64,000 bases of DNA from Liolophura sinensis (Eukaryota > Mollusca > Polyplacophora > Chitonida > Chitonidae), in assembly GCF_032854445.1 (NCBI RefSeq), contig NC_088300.1, positions 68,112,984 to 68,176,983 on the forward strand, in the 5' to 3' direction. The notes under the pieces are model-generated. The model was not told the DNA's origin, did not search any database, and saw nothing but the letters and a program-made list of their open reading frames with translations. Positions within the stretch are counted from its first letter, which is position 1, and the number at the start of each line of letters is the position of its first letter. Below, in pieces: positions 34,781 through 45,698 of this stretch. The position numbers were made by a program, and so were the translations under genes.

Positions 34781-35023
34781 TTATGTTCTGTCCGGTGACC
34801 TACACCAGCGCAGTCCACAGCACAGTCTCACACACCGGCAAAACTGACACTCGAACTGTCGATAGTGTTCATCTGAATTGAAAGAGTTTGTTTCGCCAGA
34901 GTTATCAGCCCTTGCCCTGGTATCCACACCGTCTACAACTTCCGAACCCGACACTGGTTGATCCTGGGCATTTTGATCTGGACCCACATTTTGTGACTTC
35001 TGTGTAGTAGACATCATTACCAT
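34781..35023 (-). CDS. Small cysteine-rich protein B, unrecognised, paralogue of the ORF at 32502-32690
   Basis: 80 residues from ATG at 35023 in a good context (cgcacaaATGG); the fourth codon is a second possible start (MSTTQKSQNVGPD). Acidic and polar N-terminal part, then NSFNSDEHYRQFECQFCRCV and RLCCGLRWC. The alignment with protein A covers 'SF.S.EH', C-x2-C-x-C-x3-CC and a short polar tail. The spacing of 2.1 kb on the same strand suggests a tandem duplication. No known domain was recognised. Cys-rich tails of this size occur in membrane-tethered small proteins, but that is analogy. Confidence 0.5.
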   Translation of the reverse strand: MVMMSTTQKSQNVGPDQNAQDQPVSGSEVVDGVDTRARADNSGETNSFNSDEHYRQFECQFCRCVRLCCGLRWCRSPDRT

Positions 35024-36382
35024 TTGTGCGTACCCACAAACTGCATCTAATCAGTGTTCTGGTGTCCGAAAGTGTTGCTCGCATAGGCTAACACAGCACG
35101 TAAAGAGGCACAAGTTTCAGTGGATCTTTGCAGGCCTACTCGGCCCGCTCGGTGATCCCTGGGGAGATAACTCTTGACTTACAAAGTATAACAAATGTTT
35201 CAAGTTAAATGTTAAATAGGGTGCAGGATTCGGAATATATGGTCTGTTCACAGTCGTTTTTTTCTTGACAACGTCGGTCCCGCATGGGTCTGACTGACCG
35301 AAACATCGAAAACGTCCTGCAAATATTTTTTGGCTGGATGTATTCAGTTTTGAAGTGATGTCATAACTGCCCTGACCCAATCATCAGCACACTCTTTGGT
35401 CACGTGATTACAGTGGAGGTGAAAACAAAGCGAATTTAACCAAGGTGAGATAGGCCTTGATTTAGAGTTTAGCTTGGATAATGAAAAAATAGATTTTTTG
35501 TTAAGAATTTTCTCATGGAATAGTAATCAGCATGTGTCTATAACCTTCAAATATGATAGTTTCATTGTCCAGTAGTTTTTTTCAACTTTAGAAATCGAAA
35601 TTTACATTATGGCTGGGACTAATATATGCTATACTGGTCACAGATTATGGCTGTTATGTTTAGGGGTGGATATGGGGAGCCTGCGACATCCACATTTACA
35701 GTGCAGGTCATCCTACGCCACACCACCAGCTGGGCCCCACGTAGAAACTTGGAGGACATCGCCTGGCATTGCCTCAAACTGGGCAAGGGTCTAGGTGTTT
35801 TTTTTTTTTTTTTGTGGAGCTGTATTGCATTTATGGAGCATTTTCGCATACTATCACAATGCATGGCTAGTCATCAGACGGAAATTCCCAACTTAAGACC
35901 GAGAGGGCTTCCTAAACACCTCTATTGTACCAGTATCTGATCTGACCCAATGGCTGAACTAATATATCAACCTTGCACATGCCCAAGCAACTTTCAGTGT
36001 GATCTATGCACCTTTTTAATTGGATTTTGGAGACAAAACTGCACTGGTTGGGTTGACAGATTCAGGGTTTTACAAAAAAAAAGTATAATTTTATCAGCTT
36101 TCACAGAATAATGCCTTTAGAATACGCATGAATAAACCCCAGGACAACAGGTGCGAAATGGTTGAAATATTAGACTTGAGTTGCAGCCATCCTGGATCTG
36201 TTAACTTTTTCATCGTGTCTCCAGGAATGAGTCTTTTATTTTGTCCATGTGCACTGGAGTGTGAAATTCTGCTGTTTATATAGATCCAAGTGCAAATCAT
36301 CTAGAGTGTTATTGTTCACACAACTGATAATTTCTTATGATTTTTTTGATAAACATCACAACACCAATTTTCCCGTAATCAG
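35024..36382. other. Intergenic stretch between cysteine-rich ORF B and RPL27A
   Basis: Short ORFs on both strands (for example 35626-35940 plus, 35117-35380 minus) without recognisable domains; a poly(T) run at about 35799-35813. Nothing supportable as a gene. Confidence 0.4.
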
Positions 36383-36388
36383 TTTATT
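36383..36388 (-). terminator. RPL27A: Poly(A) signal of RPL27A
   Basis: AATAAA on the minus strand, 28 nt after the stop codon, giving the very short 3' UTR usual for ribosomal protein mRNAs. Confidence 0.75.
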
Positions 36389-36416
36389 TTCATCTCTGGG
36401 TTTATGATACAAAGAT

Positions 36417-36545
36417 TTAGGCCACCAAAACACAGGCACCCCCAACTTCTCTAATTTTCTTCTCTGCTGAACGACTGAAGAACTTGGCCTTGACGATTAC
36501 AGGTTGTTTTGGGAGATGACCTTTGCCCAAAACTTTGTAGTAGCC
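36417..36545 (-). CDS. RPL27A: RPL27A terminal coding exon
   Basis: Acceptor 'cttctttgtag'. Encodes [20 protein letters not shown] through GGACVLVA and TAA (36419-36417). Confidence 0.96.
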   Translation of the reverse strand, partial: GYYKVLGKGHLPKQPVIVKAKFFSRSAEKKIREVGGACVLVA

Positions 36546-39500
36546 CTACAAAGAAGAAAACAAAACACATTCTAATTGAGTATATAATTTATTTATTTGA
36601 TTGGTGTTTTATGCCGAATGAAGAATATTTCACTTATATGACGGCAGCCAGCATTATGGTGGGAGGAAACCGGGCTGGTGAAACCAACGACCATCAACAG
36701 GTTGCCGACTGACCTGGAGTGCTAACCATATTCGCTCCAATAAAAGCACACAAATGAACATACATGAAGTCCTTCAATTAATGACACCCTTAAATATTCA
36801 CCTCATTTTAACAGATAATCATAGCTTTTGAGGTATTTACTTACTCCTTTTTTTATATACCATATCCAAGATAATTTCACTTCAAAGTTTATGCATGAAA
36901 AATGTTTGGGAACGGCAAAAACAACTTGAGGAAAAACACTTTTCGAGTCAAGAGTCTGAAAAATACTGACAAATCATACACAATGACAAGTAACTGTTGG
37001 ACATGTAATATGGAACCACAATAGTAAAGACTTGAGCAAAGGAGTGAATTTGTGACTTCAGTCAGTATTCCAGCAATATCAATTGAGAGTTACCAAGAGT
37101 CAAGCAAAGGACCTTACGTCTACTCCAGGCAGAGACAGATTCTATTTACTGCGAAAGACAAGTGGGGTTTATGTATGTTCAATTGCAGACCAAGACCAGC
37201 TACATTTGAAGAGCGTCAGTGTTTGAAATGCTATTAGCAGTGACCTAAAATAATATAAAGGGGCCTTCCCTTATTAAAATAGGCTCAACTTTCGATGGAC
37301 TGCATTGCTACTTCTTATAATTTTTAGGACAGATATTAGTGCTGAAAGCAAAGAATTACATTTCTCTACCAGTTTTCTTGGAAAAATGAAGATACGAATA
37401 TGTTGTGCATTAGATGGACTAACCATGAGAAAAAAAAAAAGAAACAAAATATTCCCGCTACATTTACAAGTATACTGGCTAAAAAGAGCAGACCATGCGT
37501 CCTAGAAATGAGAAGAATTGGGGTATTTTTTGTTGACTGTTGGCTGAAAGTCATTTACATATATTAGATTGTTGCTTCATCCCCCAGCAAGAGGGTGAAG
37601 GGACATGTATAAAGCAAATCCCTCACTTGAATCTTGCCAGGCCTTAGCCAGGTTGTTCAGGTTTTGTTTGCATCTACACTTCTACTGAAAAAACAAAACC
37701 AAAAAACAATGTTTACTTACTGCGCGTGTGGTGTCGATGACAGGTGCTGTTCCATCTGCTTTCTTTTTGTACTGTAATCTGGTTTGTTCAGAGACCAGGG
37801 ACCAGAGCGAGTCAATGTTCACTGTAGGACAGTAGTATTTGTTTCTGGTCAAGTGGAATTGCCTCATGCCAACCTTTCCAAAGTAACCTGGATGGCTGTG
37901 GAAGGAAAGAAAACCCCGAAGCAGTTAGAACCAGAATGCCATAAGTGATATAAATGGCACATTGCCACTATGAGGTTTTGAGGCATTGATGATGGATTCT
38001 GTGCTGACATTATACAGACTTACTCTGTGGTGATGCTTATCAGACTTACCACCTGTCATAGTTGATTCTGTGGTAATGCTAAACAGACTTACTACTTGTG
38101 ATAGTTGATTCTGTGGTGATGCTAAACAGACTTACTATTTGTCATAGTTGATTCTGTGGTGATGCTAACCAGACTATTTGTCATAGTTGATTCTGTGGTG
38201 ATGCTAAACAGACTTACTATTTGTCATAGTTGATTCTGTGGTGATGCTAAACAGACTATTTGTCACAGTTGATTCTGTGGTGATGCTAACCAGACTATTT
38301 GTCATAGCTGATTCTGTGGTGATGCTAACCAGACTTACTATTGGTCATAGTTGATTCTGTGGTGATGCTAAACAGACTTACTACTTGTCACAGTTGATTC
38401 TGTGGTGATGCTAAACAGACTATTTGTCATAGTTGATTCTGTGGTGATGCTAACCAGACTTACTATTTGTCATAGCTGATTCTGTGGTGATGCTAACCAG
38501 ACTTACTACTTGTCAAAGTTGATTCTGTGGTGATGCTAAACAGACTATTTGTCACAGTTGATTCTGTGGTGATGCTAAACAGACTTACTATTTGTCATAG
38601 TTGATTCTGTGGTGATGCTGGCCACCAGCTTTACCACGACCACCTGGATGCTTCCTGTGTTTGCCTGAAAAAATGATTGTACACATTGGTAAAAAATATC
38701 AGGAAACTATATACGGGCATTATTTTTTCTTTAACCAGTGGAACAACAGGAGAAAAAAAACAATATAATAACACATCCACACAGTGTGGCTAAATAATTC
38801 TACATGAACAGCCGCTTTCTCCAATCAGAACAACCAAATGGTGAAGTTGTCTGTAACTACAGGTTATTAGTTTCAAATGCCTGATCAAAGAATTTAGTTT
38901 CCCAGTATATAATATTATAAGCCAGGTGCAAAACATAGGATTTCTCCAATACATATTTTAACCCATTTTCAAGAATAATTTACTTCATGGTAGTTGTTAA
39001 CTTTACTGATGGAGGTAAAGAGTAGCGGAAATCAAGATGAAATCAGCAGGTACACGCAGCCAAGCCAGCAAGACTATGGCCAGATGTTATTAACTTTTCT
39101 CAGGATGATTTTTCACTGAAATGCAAAACTCAAGACTATTTCACAGAGATGTGCTTGTTGTATATACAAGGTATTTGACTGGGAGGAAACTGACAGAGGC
39201 CAGGGGAAACTCACCACCATCCACAGGTTTCTCAAAGGCCTTCCTACATAGGACGGAAGTGGAAACCAGCATGGATTTCAACTCCCACCAACTGTATCAT
39301 TGTGCTGCGCTAACATGCTAACCGTTAGGCCACATAGGCCCCCTGTACACACCCCAAAGAACAACGTACGTTGTTACACTTCCAACACACAATGAATCTT
39401 TTTCCTGATATGGCTGCAATACTGCTGTTGTAGCATAATGAAGGCATAATCATTTATTCATTGGTTCAATGTCTTCCCATCACTCACCAATACGTCCGTG

Positions 39501-40777
39501 GCCATGGCTAACATGACCCCTCAACTTCCTGGTCTTCTTCTTGCTGGTAGTCTGACAAGAAAAACAGTAAGAAACAATGTTAGTCCACAGAAAAGAGGTC
39601 TGAGGACTTTCATTACTCGTCACATGAATTCAAGTCCAATGAGTTTTCCTTGCTTTGGTAATTATGTGAAAACTACCTTCTGTTCAACAACAACCGCATG
39701 CACAAAGGATATCACCATACAAGAAAGAGCATAAATAAGATGCAAATTGGTCCCTGACACACAGACTTTACTAACTATGATAAATATTTACTTTCCATTC
39801 AAAGTTTCCATATCAGAGTCCAGCTGCACTCTACAGGTGAACTGGGATTGACAGAGTACCCACTTTGATTAAGGAACCCTACTCCCTGGTCATATTTTTC
39901 CATCACCACTGTGACCTTGTCTCACCTAAAAGGACTCCTCAAAACCACATTGCCAAAAATTCACAAATTGATTTCCATGCAGTATTAAGCTCGTATCTTG
40001 TCAATGGGGCATATGGTACCTCGAGAGAAATGAACATGATTTATGTAACTAATTATGTAGTTAGTCAGAGAATTGTGTTTCTGCTAACTAAATTGGCAGC
40101 TGAGGGAGTAAACATCAAGTTTTGCAATGGGTATTACATTTATTACAATGATAGGTCAACTTGATAGTTAAATATCCATCAGAACATTTACAGCCAGTTG
40201 GTTAGGGTGATATGCTGGGAGCATGCAGCTGTTGAGAGGCAAGTAGTTTTCCTATCAGGATTTGATATTTATTTGATTGGTGTTTTACGCCGTACTCAAG
40301 AATATTTCTCTTAGGCGACGGCGGCCAGGATTATGAGCTCGTTTGCTTTCAGAAATGCAGAGGAACATAGTGACTGAATTATGTGTACCATCAGTTATCA
40401 CACATGTACATGAATTCATAATTTCACTCAAGATCACCTGCACCGTTTGTCAGGTGGTGCGTTAAAGTACAAAAACTTGACCAGTACCTCAGAATAATGC
40501 TAGTCCTAGCTTTGCTCCATTAAGATTTTCATATCTTCACTCCAGCTACGTTCAGATTATTTCCATGTCAACTGAACATGTTGTGCTACAGGAGATTGTT
40601 TATTTATATCTCGCAAATGTAGGGGTCTTACAAGGAAAAATTTAATTAAGCAGAAGTCGCATGAAGCTTGGAGACTAAAAGTGATACGCTCTATTTCACG
40701 TTATATGCAGTGTGGACCAACGATGACGATAGATTGGCGAAAACGAAATGCAGACGTGAAGCAACGTTACAGACCAT
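36417..40777 (-). CDS. RPL27A: 60S ribosomal protein L27a (uL15), complete
   Basis: Structural protein of the large ribosomal subunit, universal family uL15 (family knowledge). Coding exons on the minus strand: 40777-40775 (ATG only), 39551-39488 (64 nt), 38664-38589 (76 nt), 37895-37721 (175 nt), 36545-36417 (129 nt). Total 447 nt, 148 residues, exactly the human length. Conserved runs: [89 protein letters not shown] and the C-terminus GGACVLVA. Exon 1 is inferred from a TOP-like start at 40798 and a phase 0 ATG whose donor (gtctgt) is weak; the other exons have standard borders. Intron 3 contains a tandem array built from the end of coding exon 3 and its donor. Confidence 0.95.
36586..36718 (-). 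mobile_element. SINE family A 3' portion, in RPL27A intron 4
   Basis: 'tttatttatttgattggtgt' then 'agccagcattatggtgggag' and 'caacaggttgccgactgacc'. Starts about 40 bp from the terminal exon acceptor. Confidence 0.8.
37721..37895 (-). CDS. RPL27A: RPL27A coding exon 4
   Basis: Acceptor 'ttccttccacag', donor 'gtaagta'. Encodes [20 protein letters not shown] through PVIDTTRA. Confidence 0.95.
38000..38588 (-). repeat. RPL27A: Tandem array of RPL27A exon 3 end plus splice donor, about 14 units of 43/39 bp
   Basis: On the minus strand the 43 bp unit is 7 intron bases, 31 exon bases ('agcatcaccacagaatcaac' and on to 'caaata') and the donor 'gtaag'. Five of the 14 intronic units lack four bases, changing GTAAGTCTGT to GTCTGT. 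The unit next to the real exon is of the shortened type. The array runs directly from the real donor into intron 3. Confidence 0.92.
38589..38664 (-). CDS. RPL27A: RPL27A coding exon 3
   Basis: Acceptor 'ttttttcag', donor 'gtaagtct'. Encodes [20 protein letters not shown] then INYDK. The final 31 nt ([10 protein letters not shown] region) are the exon part of the downstream array. Confidence 0.95.
39176..39342 (-). mobile_element. SINE family A, 3'-truncated, RPL27A intron 2
   Basis: Body 'gggaggaaactgacagaggc' and tRNA-like head ending 'gctaaccgttaggccacata' + 'ggcccc'. The AAATA tail is missing. Confidence 0.7.
39488..39551 (-). CDS. RPL27A: RPL27A coding exon 2
   Basis: Acceptor 'cttgtcag', donor 'gtgagtg'. 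Encodes [20 protein letters not shown] then I and the first base of G. Confidence 0.93.
40266..40337 (-). mobile_element. SINE family A tail fragment, RPL27A intron 1
   Basis: 'tatttatttgattggtgttt', 'tacgccgtactcaagaatat', 'gacggcggccaggattatg', then unrelated sequence. Confidence 0.75.
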
Positions 40778-40798
40778 GATGGCTGGGTAGGAGAAAAG
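40775..40798 (-). promoter_or_regulatory. RPL27A: RPL27A transcription start, TOP motif and ATG exon (predicted)
   Basis: The minus strand reads 'cttttctcctacccagccat' then 'c ATG|gtctgt'. A C followed by a pyrimidine run at the cap and a 21 nt leader is the classic 5' TOP arrangement of ribosomal protein mRNAs. The ATG in phase 0 brings the total to 148 residues. The GTCTGT donor is non-consensus, so another ATG exon is possible. Confidence 0.6.
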
Positions 40799-40960
40799 AC
40801 CGATTCCGGAAGTGAGCGGGTTAAGCCGAACTTAGCGGAAATGACGTATATTTACAATATGGAGTCAGTCGGGATGTGCAGGTGGTAACGGAAGAAGGAA
40901 GAAAATGTCACAACGTATTAGGGTAATTTCTGTTGTTGTGCAACATGTTATGAAAAGACA
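40799..40960. promoter_or_regulatory. Shared divergent promoter region of RPL27A and DENND2 (inferred)
   Basis: Lies between the TOP start of RPL27A and plus-strand 'aagaaaatgtcacaacgtat' + 'tagg|gtaattt' (about 40900-40923), a candidate non-coding first exon of DENND2 with a donor. Contains 'aatgacgta', CRE-like. No TATA box. The DENND2 first exon is a guess from position and donor shape. Confidence 0.4.
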
Positions 40961-41616
40961 CCTTGCATTTTCACGCCTTTTCATTTCTTGAAATCCAAGA
41001 CTTTGACAAGATCGTCTTTTAAATATTGGCATGTCATGTACATCATACAGTAATCAGGCCGTGACACTGACTCCCACATGAAATTCATTCAGTGTGATTC
41101 AATTGACACTGTCAGTATCACTGATTCGTGTCAACATTTTCATTTGGTTTGACCTGCACTTATGTCGTTTGTTTTACTAGAGTCTTCGCGAAAGAGTTTT
41201 AAGTGTGTTAGTTCAATTTTGATGTTGGACCCCAATCAGCAAGGAAGTATTTACATGTAAAATTATCGGAACCGCGATAATTGTAAGAACAATAAGACTT
41301 GCTAACCGGTATCTGTGGTGGCTGCTTACCTGCTTCTCAGCAGATTCTTTGAGAAATTGACGTCACGCTACCACGTCACAACGACTTCTACCTCACATAT
41401 CTATTCAGTTTTTCTTTTTTCTTTTTGTTGCCTTGTGTTTAGTTCAGTGTAGACGTCAGTGTGCCACAACTCTAGGGTCCTTACCTCTATATTCTTCTTG
41501 GTGACGGAGAGCATGCTTGCATTGAACCACACTATTACAATTTCTTTCCTGTATTTAGTTTGAGTCGAAAACAAACATTGTTTTGTTGTTTACCTGTAAC
41601 TACCTGATGTGCCATA

Positions 41617-41776
41617 TGGGGGACCTTCATGGCTCAGTTGGTTAGCGTGCTAGCGCAGCGTAAAAACCCAGGAGCCTCTCACCAATGCTGTCACTGTCAG
41701 TTCAAGTCCAGCTCAGGCTGGCCATACGTGGGAAGGTCTGCCAGCAACCTGCTGATGGTTGTGGGTTTCCCCTGAT
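41617..41776 (+). mobile_element. SINE family A, 3'-truncated
   Basis: Head 'catggctcagttggttagcg' and 'gttcaagtccagctcaggct' to 'gtgggtttcccctgat'; tail absent. Confidence 0.8.
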
Positions 41777-42105
41777 CAAGATGATGTAATTTCTGAAAAA
41801 ACAATCCGACTGTTGATGGAAAATTTGCAAGATATAAAAATTACCCCAAAATGAACTTTTTTTAAACAAAAATTCTGGGGCATAATTTTCTTCATTTGGC
41901 ATAGAAACATAATCTTTGTTTTGTAATTCCTTTTCCTATATCGTTTTGTTTTGTTAGAAGTAGGGAGTCAATGACACTGAGACACTCCTCTGGGTAAACC
42001 TATAGTTTGGAGATATGGCCTTTCACGGCAGGTATATATCAAAACAATGTTTCGTCACTGAAATTAATGCAAGAAAAATAGGAAAATAATGTTTTTTTTT
42101 TTAAC

Positions 42106-43105
42106 AGTGATAGCAATTGAATTCAAATTCTCTTTCTGCCATTCTATACTTAAGGGAGGATAGGGACAGTGATAGCAGTTGCATTCAAATTCTCTTTCTG
42201 CCATTCTATACTTAAGGGTGGATAGGGACAGTGATAGCAGTTGAATTCAAATTCTCTTTCTGCCATTCTATACTTAAGGGTGGATAGGGATAGTGATAGC
42301 AGTTGAATTCAAATTCTCTTTCTGCCATTCTATACTTAAGGGTGGATAGGTATAGTGATAGCAGTTGAATTCAAATTCTCTTTCTGCCATTCTATACTTA
42401 AGGGTGGATAGGGATAGTGATAGCAGTTGAATTCAAATTCTCTTTCTGCCATTCTATACTTAAGGGTGGATAGGGATAGTGATAGCAGTTGAATTCAAAT
42501 TCTCTTTCTGCCATTCTATACTTAAGGGTGGATAGGGATAGTGATAGCAGTTGAATTCGAATTCTCTTTCTGCCATTCTATACTTAAGGGTGGATAGGGA
42601 TAGTGAAAGCAGTTGAATTCAAATTCTCTTTCTGCCATTCTATACTTAAGGGTGGATAGGGATAGTGATAGCAGTTGAATTCAAATTCTCTTTCTGCCAT
42701 TCTATACTTAAGGGTGGATAGGGATAGTGATAGCAGTTGAATTCAAATTCTCTTTCTGCCATTCTATACTTAAGGGTGGATAGGGATAGTGATAGGAGTT
42801 GAATTCAAATTCTTTTTCTGCCATTCTATACTTAAGGGTGGATAGGGACAGTGATGGCAGTTGAATTCGAATTCTCTTTCTGCCATTCTATACTTAAGGG
42901 TGGATAGGTATAGTGATAGCAGTTGAATTCAGATTCTCTTTCTGCCATTCTATACTTAAGGGTGGATAGGGATAGTGATAGCAGTTGAATTCAAATTCTT
43001 TTTCTGCCATTCTATACTTAAGGGTGGATAGGGACAGTGATGGCAGTTGAATTCGAATTCTTTTTCTGCCATTCTATACTTAAGGGTGGATAGGGATAGT
43101 GCAAT
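42106..43105 (+). repeat. Homogeneous minisatellite, 16 units of 62 bp, upstream of DENND2 coding start
   Basis: Unit: 'agtgatagcagttgaattca', 'aattctctttctgccattct', 'atacttaagggtggataggg' + at/ac. Most units differ by one to three bases. No exon sequence within it. Confidence 0.95.
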
Positions 43106-43957
43106 TTTTGGTAGAATCACTCTTTAAATCACCTAGAATCCATTTAATGCTGATGGGGCCTTGGTCACAATAAGCAATCAACAACACGTCAGCTGTTGTC
43201 ACGGTGTTTTTAACATATCAAACAATTTTATGGTTCAGAAATCATTTTGCTATACTCACAGGCCATTTTGCCATCCAGATGCCTAATTTGTTATGGTCAT
43301 CCCTCATTTCGTCCCCTTTTTCTTTGGTTTATTAATTGCCATATTTGTGTGCACTGCAAAGAGGGATATAGTACATATAGTCTGTTTTGAATTAAAAATG
43401 ATATGAGTAAACTTTTATATTGTCACGATCACCTGGTCTGTAAGAGCAGGATTGTCGAATTATTGCAATTTATCCGTAGTATCATAATATATCATCATTT
43501 TCATACCTTGTAACCCAGTTTACAGTGGAGAAAAATCAAGTGTAATGGCTACTTTGGTTTCATATAAGCTTATATAAACTGGGAAGCTGTGGTTTATTGG
43601 AAAGCCCATTTATTAGATGCTACGGGAAATTCTGAGTACATGTAGCTTTGCTGTTGGTGACTTCATGTGGGCGACATGAAAAACCTGATGTTCAGGTGGT
43701 GGTTGGCTTAGAAGAGTACAACCTGTATATACATCTATAATAAAACTGATTACTGAGGGGTAAATTTGTAAAACATACATTTTCATAATTTCTTGGCTTT
43801 TGTGGTGTCATTTTACGATGTCTGGGTAAAAAAAGCTGTGGTAAATTTCAGTTGAGTACATATAAAAGTAGGAAATGTTGTAGCACAACTAATATATGCT
43901 GGTGAAAACCTGTTGGCTGTAAACAGATCTTTATTCTTCAATATTTTGTGATTACAG
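43106..43957 (+). other. Probable 5' intron of DENND2, no other feature
   Basis: Unremarkable AT-rich DNA between the 62 bp array and the acceptor 'gtgattacag' before 43958. No gene or repeat seen. Confidence 0.5.
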
Positions 43958-45698
43958 CTGACTGTGAACTTAACGAAGACACAAATAAGGATAGACTACA
44001 AGATGGCTTGGTAAAGCTATGGAGAATGGCAATACGAACAGTGTGAGAAACCTTCCTCCAGGAAGGCTGAACAACATCAGGCAGCAGTTTGAGAAGAAGT
44101 CCAACAATGGGCATGTTGGACCAGCATTACCAACCAAAACATCCAGAGCGCCAAAAATTCCAGTCTCCAGAGGGGAAGGTGCAAAGTCGCCAAATGCGAC
44201 CACGGACTTCAACCAAGAGAATAAACTGGTACAGGAATATGGCGTGGATAGGTCTACTCCTCCAATACCACCAAAACAGATGGCTATACCACCTATACCA
44301 CCGAAAGAAAATTCTACCGCAAGTAAAATCCAGCTGTTCAGTCCCCCAGGCAATAATTTACCACAGTGCAACAGAGGAGTTACACCAGCAAGTAGGAATA
44401 GCCCAGTGGGGGGTAGTGTGTTGCCTATACCAATCAGCCCTAAAACTGTTATGGCAGAGGCAACTGGCAGCAAGGGAGACCACCATGATGTAAGGCAGCC
44501 GAAAGCTCTAGGACAAGAAGATATCAGCAAAATGTACGCTGTGGTGAACAAAACCAAGAATGGTGAAACATCTACTGAGAAAGCTGCCAGTGGAGCGAGT
44601 GCTCCACACACTGCTAAGTTGTTTGAAGGCAACTCACAACAAACAAACATAACTCCGAAAAAGCAAAAACCTCCATTAACAGACAAACCTAGACTGTCAA
44701 AGAAGCCCACTTTCAGTGACAGTGAAAGCTCGCCAAAGAAAACTGGTGTGCGACAACGGTCCCCAAAACGTCCCGCTCCTGTTCCCGTGAAGGCAAGCCT
44801 CAGCTCTCCAGGATTGAACAGCACAAAAACAAGCCCTGACCAAGCATTACGCGATGGAGAGAAATCAATCCAGGAAAGAGACGAGAGGACTTCAGCTCCT
44901 CCCAGGCCACCCCAGAAACCCCCAAGAACCCATGCTCACGACAAATACTTAGATCCGAAAATAGCAAATCTGAAAATCCGTATAAGTCCCCGCCAAAGTA
45001 TCCATTCAAATTCAAGCTCAAGTAAACAGGATGTGGCAGTGGCGAATACAACGAAAACATCCCTTCATCACAGTAAAGACCACAGAAATCAGGCATATTC
45101 TCAAATGGATATAGACTTTAGTGACACAAGTTTAGGGGATGAAATTAACAGGCGGCCGAGCAGACCCAAGCGACCTCCTCCCCCTAGGCCTAAGTCTAGC
45201 CCATCCTTTTCATCGGTGAAAGGTTTCAGCTACCAGGAGGATGTGTCCACAGGTCAGAAGAAGAAAGAACGCAGATCTCCAGTGTTTGACAAACATGGCA
45301 AAGTGCAGCAGCCTGAGATGGTGAGAAACATCATGTACGAGCCCAGTGCAGACTTCCTGCCACTTCCTGTCCTCAAGCCGTCCCCCAGGCCCATGCCTGT
45401 GACGTCTCCCCCAGGGGTGCACAATGCGCTGCACAATGAAATAAAGATGGGTCTGCTACCACCTTTCTTCAAATCTCCTCCTACAGTAGACAGAGGGATG
45501 TTTAGAAGCTGCAGTGATGAGTGTCTCTACATGGAGCCCAGTCTCTCTGGTGACCCAGTGTACATGGATCCTATGGAGTCGTGCAGAGTTACTGCCCTTG
45601 ATGACACTTATGCTTCTCATGATGTGGAGGTATACATTGATGCTGATGGCTATGCTGTTCCGCACAGGTTTAAGAAGCAAGGTGGGCCCCAATCACCG
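43958..45698 (+). CDS. DENND2: DENND2 large first coding exon (5' UTR end plus residues 1-560)
   Basis: Acceptor 'gtgattacag', start MENGNTNSVRNLPPG at 44019, donor 'gtaagtac' after QSP. Strongly polar, proline- and serine-rich, no folded domain until the end. The open frame runs 29 codons past the donor but that stretch is hydrophobic and unrelated. Confidence 0.88.
44003..44014 (+). promoter_or_regulatory. DENND2: Three-codon uORF just before the DENND2 start
   Basis: ATG GCT TGG TAA, ending four bases before the main ATG at 44019. If transcribed as predicted from the acceptor at 43958, ribosomes meet this first. Confidence 0.5.

Noticed and set aside
36546-40774. snoRNA genes in RPL27A introns
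   Set aside because: Hosts of this kind often carry snoRNAs, but no paired C/D boxes with terminal stem or clear H/ACA structure could be recognised by eye.
43970-44824. 284-codon minus-strand open frame
   Set aside because: It is the reverse of the DENND2 proline-rich exon; biased codon content on the plus strand keeps the antisense frame open. No family resemblance.
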